64,000 nt of DNA from JAIPEI01 sp964443135. Its GTDB lineage: Bacteria > Desulfobacterota > DSM-4660 > Desulfatiglandales > HGW-15. The notes under the pieces are model-generated. The model had not been told where the DNA came from and did not search any database. It saw only the letters and a list, made by a program, of their open reading frames with translations. The stretch covers positions 26,008 to 90,007 of the forward strand of contig CAYUBQ010000009.1 of assembly GCA_964443135.1 (NCBI GenBank), read 5' to 3'. The position numbers were made by a program, and so were the translations under genes. Below, one piece after another: positions 1-9,500 of this stretch (the stretch's first letter is position 1; every line of letters starts with the position of its first letter).

Positions 1-1
1 C

Positions 2-1042
2 CTCCGGATCACCGATCTGTGCAATTTGAGGTGCCACACCTGCGGGCAGTGGGGCGACCGCGGTTTTCTGCGCGGCACGAGCCCGAAGGGCCTCAGGGCG
101 AAGGAGGTGAGGCCGGCGAGGTACCTCGAGCTGTTCTCCGACCTGGTGGAGGCCGGCCACCATCCCATGGTCTACCTCTGGGGAGGCGAGCCCATGCTCT
201 ACGACGGGGTCCTGGACGTCATGGCCGGGGCCTCCGCGCTGAAGCTGCCCGTCTCCATCGCCACCAACGGGACCCGCCTGGCGAGCTCGGCGTCCTCCCT
301 GGTCGGGATGCCCCTCTTTCTCCTGCAGGTCTCCATCGACGGACACCGCGCAGACCTCCACAACCGTTTGAGACCCTCGGCCGGCGGTGAGGACAGCTTC
401 TCGGGAATCGTGCATGGGCTCGAGGCGGTGCATCTCGAAAGGGGGCGCCGGGGAAGCGGCCTTCCGGTGATCGCCTCTCTCACGGTGATCTCCCGGGAGA
501 ACGTTCCTCACCTCGTGGACATCTACGAGGCCTTTCGGGACCGCGTGGACCTCTTTGTCTTCTACCTCTCCTGGTGGATCGACGCGGAACGCGCCCGGGA
601 GCACGAGCGCGAGTTCGAGAGGCGGTTCGGATTCAGGCCGGTGAAGCACCGTGGCTGGATCGGATCCTGGACCCCCGGCGACTACGGGCTGCTGGACCGG
701 CAGCTGAGGTCCCTGGTCGGGCGGTCCCGCCGGCGCGGCGCGCCGCCGGTCACGGTGCTGCCCCCGATCCTGGGCGAGAGCAACCTTCGCGCTTACTACA
801 CGGACCACGCAGCCCGGTTCGGGTTCGACCAGTGCATTTCGATTTACCAGGCCGTGGAGGTCAACAGCAACGGCGACGTGTCGCCCTGCAGGGACTACCA
901 CGATTACGTGGTGGGCAACGTCAAGGAGTCGACCCTGTCGCAGCTCTGGAACTCCGAGCGGTACCGGCGCTTTCGAGGCAGCCTCTCCGGGGAGGGGCTC
1001 ATGCCGGTCTGCTCGCGCTGCTGCGGTTTGATGGGCTACTAG
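2..1042 (+). CDS. Radical SAM/SPASM enzyme (5' end outside window)
   Basis: The reading frame is open from base 2, so the true start lies upstream. The radical SAM cluster motif C-x3-C-x2-C is encoded by the Cys codons at 20, 32 and 41. A GGEP stretch, the usual SAM-contacting region, follows near base 180. The last 70 residues hold several cysteines, including CRDY and CSRCC, in the arrangement of a SPASM auxiliary-cluster domain. Such enzymes do radical chemistry on peptides or small molecules; the substrate here is unknown. The gene ends 34 bases before the oxoamine synthase gene and is read as the first visible gene of the lipid/polyketide operon that runs to 14636. Confidence 0.88.
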   Translation, partial: LRITDLCNLRCHTCGQWGDRGFLRGTSPKGLRAKEVRPARYLELFSDLVEAGHHPMVYLWGGEPMLYDGVLDVMAGASALKLPVSIATNGTRLASSASSLVGMPLFLLQVSIDGHRADLHNRLRPSAGGEDSFSGIVHGLEAVHLERGRRGSGLPVIASLTVISRENVPHLVDIYEAFRDRVDLFVFYLSWWIDAERAREHEREFERRFGFRPVKHRGWIGSWTPGDYGLLDRQLRSLVGRSRRRGAPPVTVLPPILGESNLRAYYTDHAARFGFDQCISIYQAVEVNSNGDVSPCRDYHDYVVGNVKESTLSQLWNSERYRRFRGSLSGEGLMPVCSRCCGLMGY

Positions 1043-1076
1043 CATCGGTGACCGACCGGCGGGTGGGAGGTACGCA

Positions 1077-2270
1077 TTGCTGACGGGAAGCATGGCGGAC
1101 AGGATCAACGGGTACTCCCTGGCCGAGGAGGCGCGCAGGCAGGGTTTCTACTTCTACTTCCGGGAGATCGTCTCCGACCTGGAGCCCGAGGTCACCTTGA
1201 AGGACGGCCGGAGAGTCCTCATGCTGGGTTCCAACAGCTACATGGGGCTCACCACGCACCCCGAGGTGCGGGCAGCCGCCGCAGCAGCCATCGAGAAGTA
1301 CGGCACGGGCACGGCAGGGTCGCGCTTCCTGAACGGTACGTACGACGTGCACATCATCCTGGAGGAGGAGCTGGCCGACTGGGTGGGCAAGGAGAGCGCG
1401 CTCCTCTTCTCCAGCGGTTTTTTGGTCAACCAGGGCGTGATCGCCACGCTCCTGTCCCGGCACGACCGCGTGCTCATGGACACCCTGGATCACGCCAGCA
1501 TCCTGGACGGCGCCCGGCTCTCCATGGCCGGGACCAAGCGGTTCCCCCACAACGACATGGAGGCCCTCGAACGGTTGCTGGCGGAGCCCCCCTCCGGCGG
1601 GCAGTCCTTCGTGGTGGTGGACGGGGTTTTCAGCATGGAGGGGGACCTGGTCGAGCTCCCCGAGCTGGTGTCTCTTTGCGACCGGTACCGGGCCTCGCTC
1701 ATGCTGGACGACGCTCACGGTCTCGGTGTTCTGGGAGAGGAGGGGAGGGGAACGGCGCATCACTTCGGCGTCGCGGACCGGGTGGACTTCATCATGGGCA
1801 CCTTCAGCAAGTCCCTGGCCTCACTGGGGGGCTTCATCGCAGCCGACCGTCAGGTCATCGAGTACCTGAAGCACCACTCCCGGGCCTTCATCTTCAGCGC
1901 GAGCATGCCCCACTCGGCGGCTGCCGCCGCCCTCGCCGCACTGCGGATCATTCGGCGGGAGCCGGAGCGAATCGAGCGGCTGTGGGAGAACACCCGGTTG
2001 ATGAAGAGCGGGCTGGACGAGCTCGGCTTCGACACGGGCCGGACCGAGACCCCCGTCATCCCGGTCTACGTGAGAGATTTCCATCTGCTGATGGCGTTCT
2101 GCCGGGAGCTGGAACGGGAAGGGGTCTTTGCCAACCCCGTCATCCCGCCGGCCGTGGCCGCCAACCAGAGTCTCGTCCGGGTCAGCCTCATGGCCACCCA
2201 CACGCCGGCCCAGGTCTCCCGGGCCCTCGACGCCTTCGAGCGGGCCGGACGAAGGCTGGGCCTGCCATGA
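1077..2270 (+). CDS. Alpha-oxoamine synthase (serine palmitoyltransferase / AONS type)
   Basis: PLP-dependent enzyme of 397 residues, the usual length for the family. It condenses an acyl thioester with an amino acid, with decarboxylation, to give an alpha-amino ketone. Hallmarks seen are the DDAHG motif near residue 212 and the PLP lysine in TFSKSLASLGG (Lys245, codon 1809). The TTG start at 1077 has GGAGG 6 bases upstream; an ATG at 1092 is the alternative. Sequence alone does not separate serine palmitoyltransferase, KBL and BioF activities. A ceramide-glucosyltransferase-like gene directly downstream, a polyketide/fatty-acid synthase and a ceramide-synthase-like gene in the same operon favour a sphingoid-base role. 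It could release the chain from the synthase, which has no visible thioesterase. Confidence 0.9.
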   Translation: MLTGSMADRINGYSLAEEARRQGFYFYFREIVSDLEPEVTLKDGRRVLMLGSNSYMGLTTHPEVRAAAAAAIEKYGTGTAGSRFLNGTYDVHIILEEELADWVGKESALLFSSGFLVNQGVIATLLSRHDRVLMDTLDHASILDGARLSMAGTKRFPHNDMEALERLLAEPPSGGQSFVVVDGVFSMEGDLVELPELVSLCDRYRASLMLDDAHGLGVLGEEGRGTAHHFGVADRVDFIMGTFSKSLASLGGFIAADRQVIEYLKHHSRAFIFSASMPHSAAAAALAALRIIRREPERIERLWENTRLMKSGLDELGFDTGRTETPVIPVYVRDFHLLMAFCRELEREGVFANPVIPPAVAANQSLVRVSLMATHTPAQVSRALDAFERAGRRLGLP

Positions 2271-2301
2271 GAACGAACGGACCGTTCCGAGGGACCGCAC
2301 C

Positions 2302-3495
2302 ATGATCCCGCTCGTCATCGGCGGCGCCCTTCTGCTCGCCTGCGCGCTTCTCTGGATCTCCGGGGCGAAGGTCATCAGGCCGGGCCCCCTGGAGGCGGCC
2401 GCGCCGGGGGCCGGGAACCTTCCCCGGGCCGGTCTCGTGGTCCCGGCCGCGGGGCGATCGCCGGCCTTGTCGAGCGCCGTCCTGTCCCTCCTGTCCCAGG
2501 ACTATCCTTCCTACGAGGTGGTCTTTGTAACGCGGGACCCGGAAGACCCGGCTGCGGCGGTGATTCGAGAGTTCATCGACGGACGCCCCGGCGCCCGCCT
2601 CGTGTTCGCGGGCCCGACCTCCCGGTGCGGCCAGAAGAACCGGAACCTGCTTCGCGGCCTGGATGCCCTCGGGGATCGACCGGAGATCCTGGTCTTCTGC
2701 GACGCCACGAGAAGGGCCCCGCCCCACTGGCTGCGGTCCCTGGTGACGCCCGTGATCCGCAGGGAGTTCGAGGTCACCTCGGGGTACCACCACATCCTGC
2801 CGTCGGACGCGCGCCTTCCCACGCTCGGGCATGCCTGCTCGGTCCTGGTGCTCTACCTGACCAAGGGGGTCCCGTTCCTCAACCAGCCGTGGGGGGGCGG
2901 CACGGCCATTCGGCGCCGCACCTTCGAGCGGCTGGGGGCGAGGGACGTGTGGGTCCGAAACGTCGTGGACGACGTTTCCCTGGCGGCCCTCCTCAAGAAG
3001 AACCGGGTTGCCGTGGGGGCGAGCCCCGGCGCCTGGGTGGTGACCCCGCTGGCCGGGGAGACCGTGGGCTCCTGGACCCGTTGGCTGTTCCGCCAGTGGT
3101 TCTATCTCAAGGTCTGCCTCCCGGGCAGCTGGCTGGCCGCCGGGGCGGCCTGCCACCTGCTGGCCCTGGGCCTCCTGGCCTCCGTGGCCGGCGCCTCCCT
3201 CGGGACGGCCGGTCTGGTGCCTGCTTCCTGGACCGCCGCGTCCTGGTTCGTCCTCTGCCTGACGGCGGGGTTTGCCATTGCCCTTCGTTCCCTGCTTCCG
3301 GGTGCGATCCCCCTGATCCCCTGGCTGGCGGCCGTTCCCATGACGGCGGGCGCGGCCTCCTGGTCCCACCTGCGAACGCTGTTCACCATGGAGGTCGAGT
3401 GGAGGGAGATCCGCTACCGGGTCTGCTGGTCGGGAGCCGTGAAAGCGGTGAAGGGGAAAACGGGCGGCCCTGAAAGTGCGTCCGGGGTTCATTGA
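2302..3495 (+). CDS. Membrane GT2/GT21 glycosyltransferase, ceramide-glucosyltransferase-like
   Basis: A 397-residue membrane glycosyltransferase. It has an N-terminal membrane segment (about residues 3-19), a cytoplasmic GT-A domain and two or three hydrophobic helices after about residue 270. GT-A landmarks are the acidic residue in FCDAT (Asp134), WGGGTA near residue 197, the aspartate pair in VVDDVS (Asp223-Asp224) and RWLFRQW near residue 259, which resembles the (Q/R)xxRW motif of processive and ceramide glycosyltransferases. Family knowledge suggests transfer of a sugar from a nucleotide sugar to a lipid hydroxyl. The ATG at 2302 is preferred because the upstream extension of this frame overlaps the oxoamine synthase gene and is not protein-like. 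It lies 31 bases after that gene. Confidence 0.82.
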   Translation: MIPLVIGGALLLACALLWISGAKVIRPGPLEAAAPGAGNLPRAGLVVPAAGRSPALSSAVLSLLSQDYPSYEVVFVTRDPEDPAAAVIREFIDGRPGARLVFAGPTSRCGQKNRNLLRGLDALGDRPEILVFCDATRRAPPHWLRSLVTPVIRREFEVTSGYHHILPSDARLPTLGHACSVLVLYLTKGVPFLNQPWGGGTAIRRRTFERLGARDVWVRNVVDDVSLAALLKKNRVAVGASPGAWVVTPLAGETVGSWTRWLFRQWFYLKVCLPGSWLAAGAACHLLALGLLASVAGASLGTAGLVPASWTAASWFVLCLTAGFAIALRSLLPGAIPLIPWLAAVPMTAGAASWSHLRTLFTMEVEWREIRYRVCWSGAVKAVKGKTGGPESASGVH

Positions 3496-3557
3496 CTTTG
3501 CAGGCAAAACACCATTAAATGTCCGGCGTGCCGAGCAGGAGCCCGCAGGAGACGTGC

Positions 3558-6500
3558 ATGATCACCCCCCGCCACAACCCGTTTCTGTCTTTTGTCTGGC
3601 GTCCGGAGGAGATCTCTCCGGCCGTCACGGCCATGTCGCGACGCACCTCGACGAGGGCCGTGTTCGACTGCTCCGGCGTGAGGCCGGGCCGTTGCGTGAC
3701 CGCCCTCCTCGAGGCCCGGGCCACGGACGTGAAGCTCTCCTCCGGTTTTTTCCTGTCGGAGGATTTGGAACCGTTCCTGAAGATCACCGGTGTCCGAAAC
3801 GCGTGGGTGGAAATCCATCCGGCCGCCATGCAGGACGGCGGGGACGCCTTCAGGGAGCGTCTCGGCCGGTTGGCCTCGAAGCGTGACCTCCGCTGCATCC
3901 CGGTCTCCGGGGATGCGTCTTTTCTCGCCGGGGCGGTTCGAATGAAAGACCCCCCGGCCGCAGTGGCCCTCAAGGGGGCCGAGGCCTCGGGATTCACGGG
4001 TACGGAGACGGCCGGGACGCTCTTTGCCTTGCTCCGAAGCTTGACGCGCGGCCGGGGGGACGGGCCCGGCCTGATCGTCTGGGGAGGGATCTCGACGCCC
4101 GAGGCGGCTGCAGCCTTCCTCTGCACGGGCGCCCGGGGAATCGTCTTCGAGAGCCTCCACTGGGGAACGAGCCTGGTCCGGGCGACGCCCGAGAGCAAGG
4201 AGCGCATCGCACGGATTCGACCCGAACACACCGCGGTGGCGGGACGGGGAGCGGGCCTCCCCTGCCGGGTGTTCGATCGGGGAAACTCCGCGGCCGGAAG
4301 GGAAATCCGCCGCCTTTACCGGCAGCCGCGCCCGTTTTACGAAGCGGTCCTCGAAAAGGCGGTCCACCCCCTGGACTGCAGCCTCTCCCGGGAGGACCTG
4401 GCGTTTCTGGGTCCGGAGGCCGGTTTTGCGGGGAGCTTCCGCCGGCGGTTCGGCGAGGACACCGAGGAGGCGGTCCAGGGGTTTGCGGAAGAGACGGCTG
4501 CGTTCCAGGACCGGGCGACCGAGATCTCGAACCGGGCCCGAGGGGGGCCGGCGGCGCAGGTGCTGGGAACGGCCCGTCCCGTCATCCAGGGCGCCATGTC
4601 CTGGATCAGCGACGTGCCCGGGTTCGCGCGCTCCGTCGCCGAGGCGGGGGGGCTGCCCACGCTGGCCCTGGGCATGAAGAACGGCCGGCTCCTGGACCGG
4701 GAGCCGGGCCCCCCGGGCGCCTTTCTGGACGACCGCCCCTACGCGGTGAACGTCGTGGCCCTTCCGGAGAACCCTCACCTGGACGAGCAGCTCGCGTGGA
4801 TCGAGAGGATTCGCCCTCCCTTCGCGGTGATCGCCGCGGGAGAGCCCTCCCGGGCCGAAGCCCTCCGGCGGACCGGCGCGGAGGTGATCTACGTGGCCTC
4901 GAGCCAGGGCCTGCTCCGTTTGGCCCTGGAGGCGGGGATCCGCTGGCTGGTCCTGGAGGGAAGCGAGGCGGGCGGCCACGTGGGCGAGCACACCACCCTG
5001 ACCCTGGCCCAGGCGGCCCTGGAGATGAGGCGGCGGGAACCGGACCTCTTCGAGGGGTGCCGCATCGTCCTGGCCGGGGGGATCTACGATCGGGAGACCG
5101 CCTTCCGGGCGTTCATGCTCGGTGCGGACGCGGTGCAGATGGGCACGGCCTATCTGGCCACGGAGGAGATCGTGGCTTCCGGGGCCCTGAGCCCCCTGTA
5201 CCAGCGCCTGGTCCTGGAGAGCCCGCCGGGGGGCACCGCCGTCAGCGGGGAGGGGGCGGGCCTTCGGGTCCGTTCCCTGCGGACGCCGAAGCTCGAGGAA
5301 ATCCGTTCCCTGGAGGATGCGTTCGATCGGGGGGCGTGCGACGAGATTACCTTCCGGAGCCGGCTGGAGGCCATGAGCGCCGGCAGCCTCCTGGTCGCGG
5401 CCAGGGGGGTGGATCGGCCCGGAGGAGCGGTTCTGGACGAGACCACCTGCCTGGAGCAGGGCCAGTTCATGAGCGGCGCGGTGGCCGGCCTCATCTCCGG
5501 GACAAAGACCGTGGCCTCCCTGCACCGTGAGGTCGCCGAGGGCGACCTGGACCTGACCCTGCCCGAGCGGGTGCGCGCCGGGGGGACGGCCGCCGTCCGC
5601 AGCAGGGAGGCGAGGGACGGCGCCGGGCGCGTGGCGATCACGGGCATGGCCATGGTGAACGCCCTGGGCCGTTCACCCGAAGCGATCTGGGAGGCCGCAC
5701 TGGCCATGAGGAGCGGGGTTTCCGGCATTCCACCGTCCAGATGGGACCACAGTCTCCACTACGACCCCGACCCGCGCGCCCCGGGCAGGACCTACTGCAG
5801 GACCGGGGCCTTTCAGGATCTTCGCATCTCGAGGAAGGACCTGGGCGTGGCACCCCAGGACTTCCGCACCATGACCGACGCCACCAGGCTGACGCTGTGG
5901 CTCGCCGAGCGGGCGATCTCCGGGTCCGGCCTCCTGGAGAGCGATGTTCCCAGGGAACGGATCGGGGTGGTGATCTGCCAGAACTCGGGCGAGGCGGCCG
6001 TCACCATGTCCGACCTGGTCCTGACCATGCAGGCCCGGGAGATCGGGGGGATGCTGCGGGAGGCCGCGGCCCTGTCCCCGGAGCAGGAAGAGGCCGCGGT
6101 GGAGGCGATCCGTTCGGGACGGCTCTGCGTGGACGACACCACCCTTCTGGGGCGCCTCAACTCCGCTGCGGCCGGCTTCCTGTGCAACCGGTACGGGTTC
6201 CAGGGACCCAGCCACGCCGTCACCGCGGCGTGCGCCGGCAGCCTGGTGGCCCTGTACACGGCCGTGCAGTTGATCCGGAACGGGATCATCGACGCCGCCG
6301 TGGTGGGGGGCGGGGAGGAGTGCCTGCACCCCTCCCACTACCTGGAGTTCTCGGCGCTCAAGGCCCTGGCCGGCCTTTCGGGGGGGGATCGGCCGCCCGA
6401 GGAGAGCAGCCGCCCCTTCGATGCGGAGCGGGACGGCATGGTCCTCGGCGAGGGAGGCGCCGTGGTCGTGGTGGAGCGTGCGGACACGGCCGAGAAGCGG

Positions 6501-9500
6501 CACGCCCCCATCCACGCCTGGATCACCGGGGTGGGGGCCAGCAACAGCCACCTGGGCATGGTGGAGTCCCTGGCCGAGACCCAGGAGATCGCCCTGCGCT
6601 CGGCGTTCGCCGATGCGGGATACGGCCCCGACACGGTGGACCTCGTCGCCTGTCACGCCACCGGCACCGTCCAGGGCGACGTGGAGGAGGTCAGGGCCCT
6701 CAAGCGGTTCTTCCCCCGAGGGCGGAGGACGACGCTCACCTCCTACAAGTCCCAGATCGGTCACACCCTGGGGGCGTCGGGCCTGATGAGCCTCATTCAC
6801 GGCGTCTCGGCCATGCAGGCGGGGGTGTTTCCGGGAACCCTGAACTATCGGCGGAAGGATCCCCGAATCGACCTGGAGGGCTGGGGCTTTCACGTGCCTG
6901 CAGAGCCGCTGGCGTGGAAGGCGGGCGGGAAGGGACCCCGGCGGGTCATGGTCAACGCCTTCGGTTTCGGCGGGGCCAACTACGTGGTGCATCTGGAGGA
7001 GCACGTGAACGGCGCCGGTCCGGCGGACCGACGCCTGCTCAGCGGGGATGCTCCCGGAGCGGCCCCCGGGACGCCGACCGAACCGTTCGCCCCGGGGCTT
7101 TCGGGGGTCCAGTGCGTGATGTGGACGGGTGCGGGCCGGCCCTGCCGGGTGGGCGTGCCGGCCGAAGGGGAAGGGGAGGCCCGGGCGAAGCTGGATGCCC
7201 TGGGGCGTCACCTGTCCGACTGTCCGCCGGGCCCGGCGAGCGAACGGGCCCTGGCCCGGGAGGGCGTGTTCGCGGCCCCGGCCGGCGACCCCGCCCCCCC
7301 CCTGGCCTTCGTGTTCACCGGCCAGGGGTCCCAGTACCGGGGCGCGGGCAGAGCCCTCTACAGAACCTTTCCGTCCGTTCGTGCCTGGATGGACCGGATC
7401 GCCGGCCTGGCCGGGTTCGATCTCCTCGGGCTCCTGTTCGACTCGGGGGAGGAGGAGCTCCGGAACACCCGCTGGCAGCAGCCCGCCCTCTACACCCTGG
7501 AGTACGCCATGGTCCGGTCCCTCATGGACCTCGGGGTGGTCCCGTCGGCCGTGGCCGGTCACAGCCTGGGCGAGCTGGTGGCCTTGAGCGTCGCCGGGGT
7601 CTTCTCGTGGGAGGACGGCTTCCGGATCGTCGACAAGCGCGCCCAATGCATGGAGAAGGCCGCCGCCCTGACGCGGGACCCGGGCATCATGGTCGCGGTG
7701 GACGCACCGGCGGACGTGCTCCGGGAGAGGACGGCAGGCAGCCCGGGCCTGTTTTTCACCAACTTCAACAGCCCGCGCCAGACGGTCCTCGGCGGCGATA
7801 CCCGGAAGCTCCGGGACCTGATGGAATCCCTGAAAGCGGAGGGCTACCGGGCCACGCAGCTCGACGTGAGCATGGCCTTTCACTCGCCGGTCATGGCGGT
7901 CATCCGCGAGGAGATGGCCGCCTTCGTGGCCGGGATCCCGTTTCACGCCCCGAAGATCCCGGTGGTCTCCAACACCACGAAGCGGCCCTTTCCCGACGAT
8001 CCGGACGAGAGCCGAAGGATCCTGATGGCCCACCTGGAGTCCCCGGTGCACTGGATGCAGAACGTGGAGACCCTGTGGTCCGAGCTGGGGGTGCGGGTGT
8101 TCGTGGAGATCGGGCCCCGGGACACCCTCTGCGGGCTCATCCGGGACACGGTGGCGGACGCGACGGTCGTCCCCGCCTGCCTGCCCGAGAACGAGGTCCG
8201 CGCGTTCCGGTCGGCCGCGGCCCGTCTCTACAGCCTGGGCCACTGGGATCCCCCGGCCGGTCCCCTTCGGCACGGCGCCCCTCCCGTCCGGGAGCCCCGC
8301 CCGCAACCCTGGAGGGACCGGGCCGCCCGGGTGGTGAGACGGGAGATCGATGCGTTCCTGCTCGACTCCTTCGGCCCCGAGCTGAAGCCCCGGCTTTTGG
8401 CGGCCCTCCGCCGGGAGGTCCGGCCGGACCTGTCCGAGGAGGCGTTGGATCGCCTCCTGGGATCCGAGGAGGCGTCGCCGGCGTCCACGGAAACGCCCCC
8501 CGGCGGGGACCCGGATCGGGCTGCAGGCGGTGCGCATCTGCGCGTGGAGAAGGGGCCCCCGCCCCCGGCGGGATCCGCGGAAACCGACACCCTGGAGGCC
8601 ATGATCCGGATCATCATGGAGGCCACCGGGTACGATCGGGACGAGATCGAACCGGACATGGATCTCCGCCAGGATCTGTCCATCCGCAGCAGCCGGCTTC
8701 CGGTCATCATGGCGGCGGCCGAGGAGCGCTTCGGCACCGTGGTGCGCCTCGAGGACTTCCTGGGGCTTCGAACCGTTCGGGAGGTGGCCGACCGGATCGC
8801 GCAGCTGGCCCGCCACGCCGGAAGGGGAGGGCCGGGGCCCGACACTTCGACGGCCTTGAAGCCGGTTCCTCCCGCCGAGGGTCCCCTCCCGGAAGAGAGC
8901 GCGCCGGTCGAGCGCGAAAAGGCGCCCCTGAGGCGATGGGCGTTCGAGGAGGTCGAGCTGTCCCCCCCCCGCCGGAACCTGCTGAGCGGGCAAGGCCGGC
9001 CGGTCGTCGTCCTGACCCCGGAGAAGGGGTTCGAACCGGCCGCCTCCCTGGCGAAGCTGATGGAACGGGAGCACGGGATGAAACCCGTCGTGCTGCCGTA
9101 CCTGGACCGGAAAGCCCGGCACGGAAACCTCTGCTCGGCCGAGGGCGCCGGCCGCCTCGCCGGGACGCTGGAGGAGATCTCCTCCCTGGGCGGGCTGGTC
9201 CTCGTGATGGAGGGCCCCTCGCGGGATCTCGCCGGGGAGATGGAGCGCACGCCCCCGCTCTTGACCGGGTTCTTCCAGTGCCTCAAGGCCTTCCTGGCGT
9301 CCCGGGACAAGGCCTTCGTCCTGGCCTTTCAGACCGTGGGGGATCGGGAGGGGGGCGGTCCGGCCTGGGAGGGCGTTCAGGGCATGCTCCTCGCCGCGGC
9401 CCTGGAGGTTCCGGACGTGCTCTTCCGCAGCATGGCCCTCTGTGGAAGGGTCGATCCCGGGCGTGCCCTTGCGGCGGCCCTGGACGCGGACCTCTCCGTG

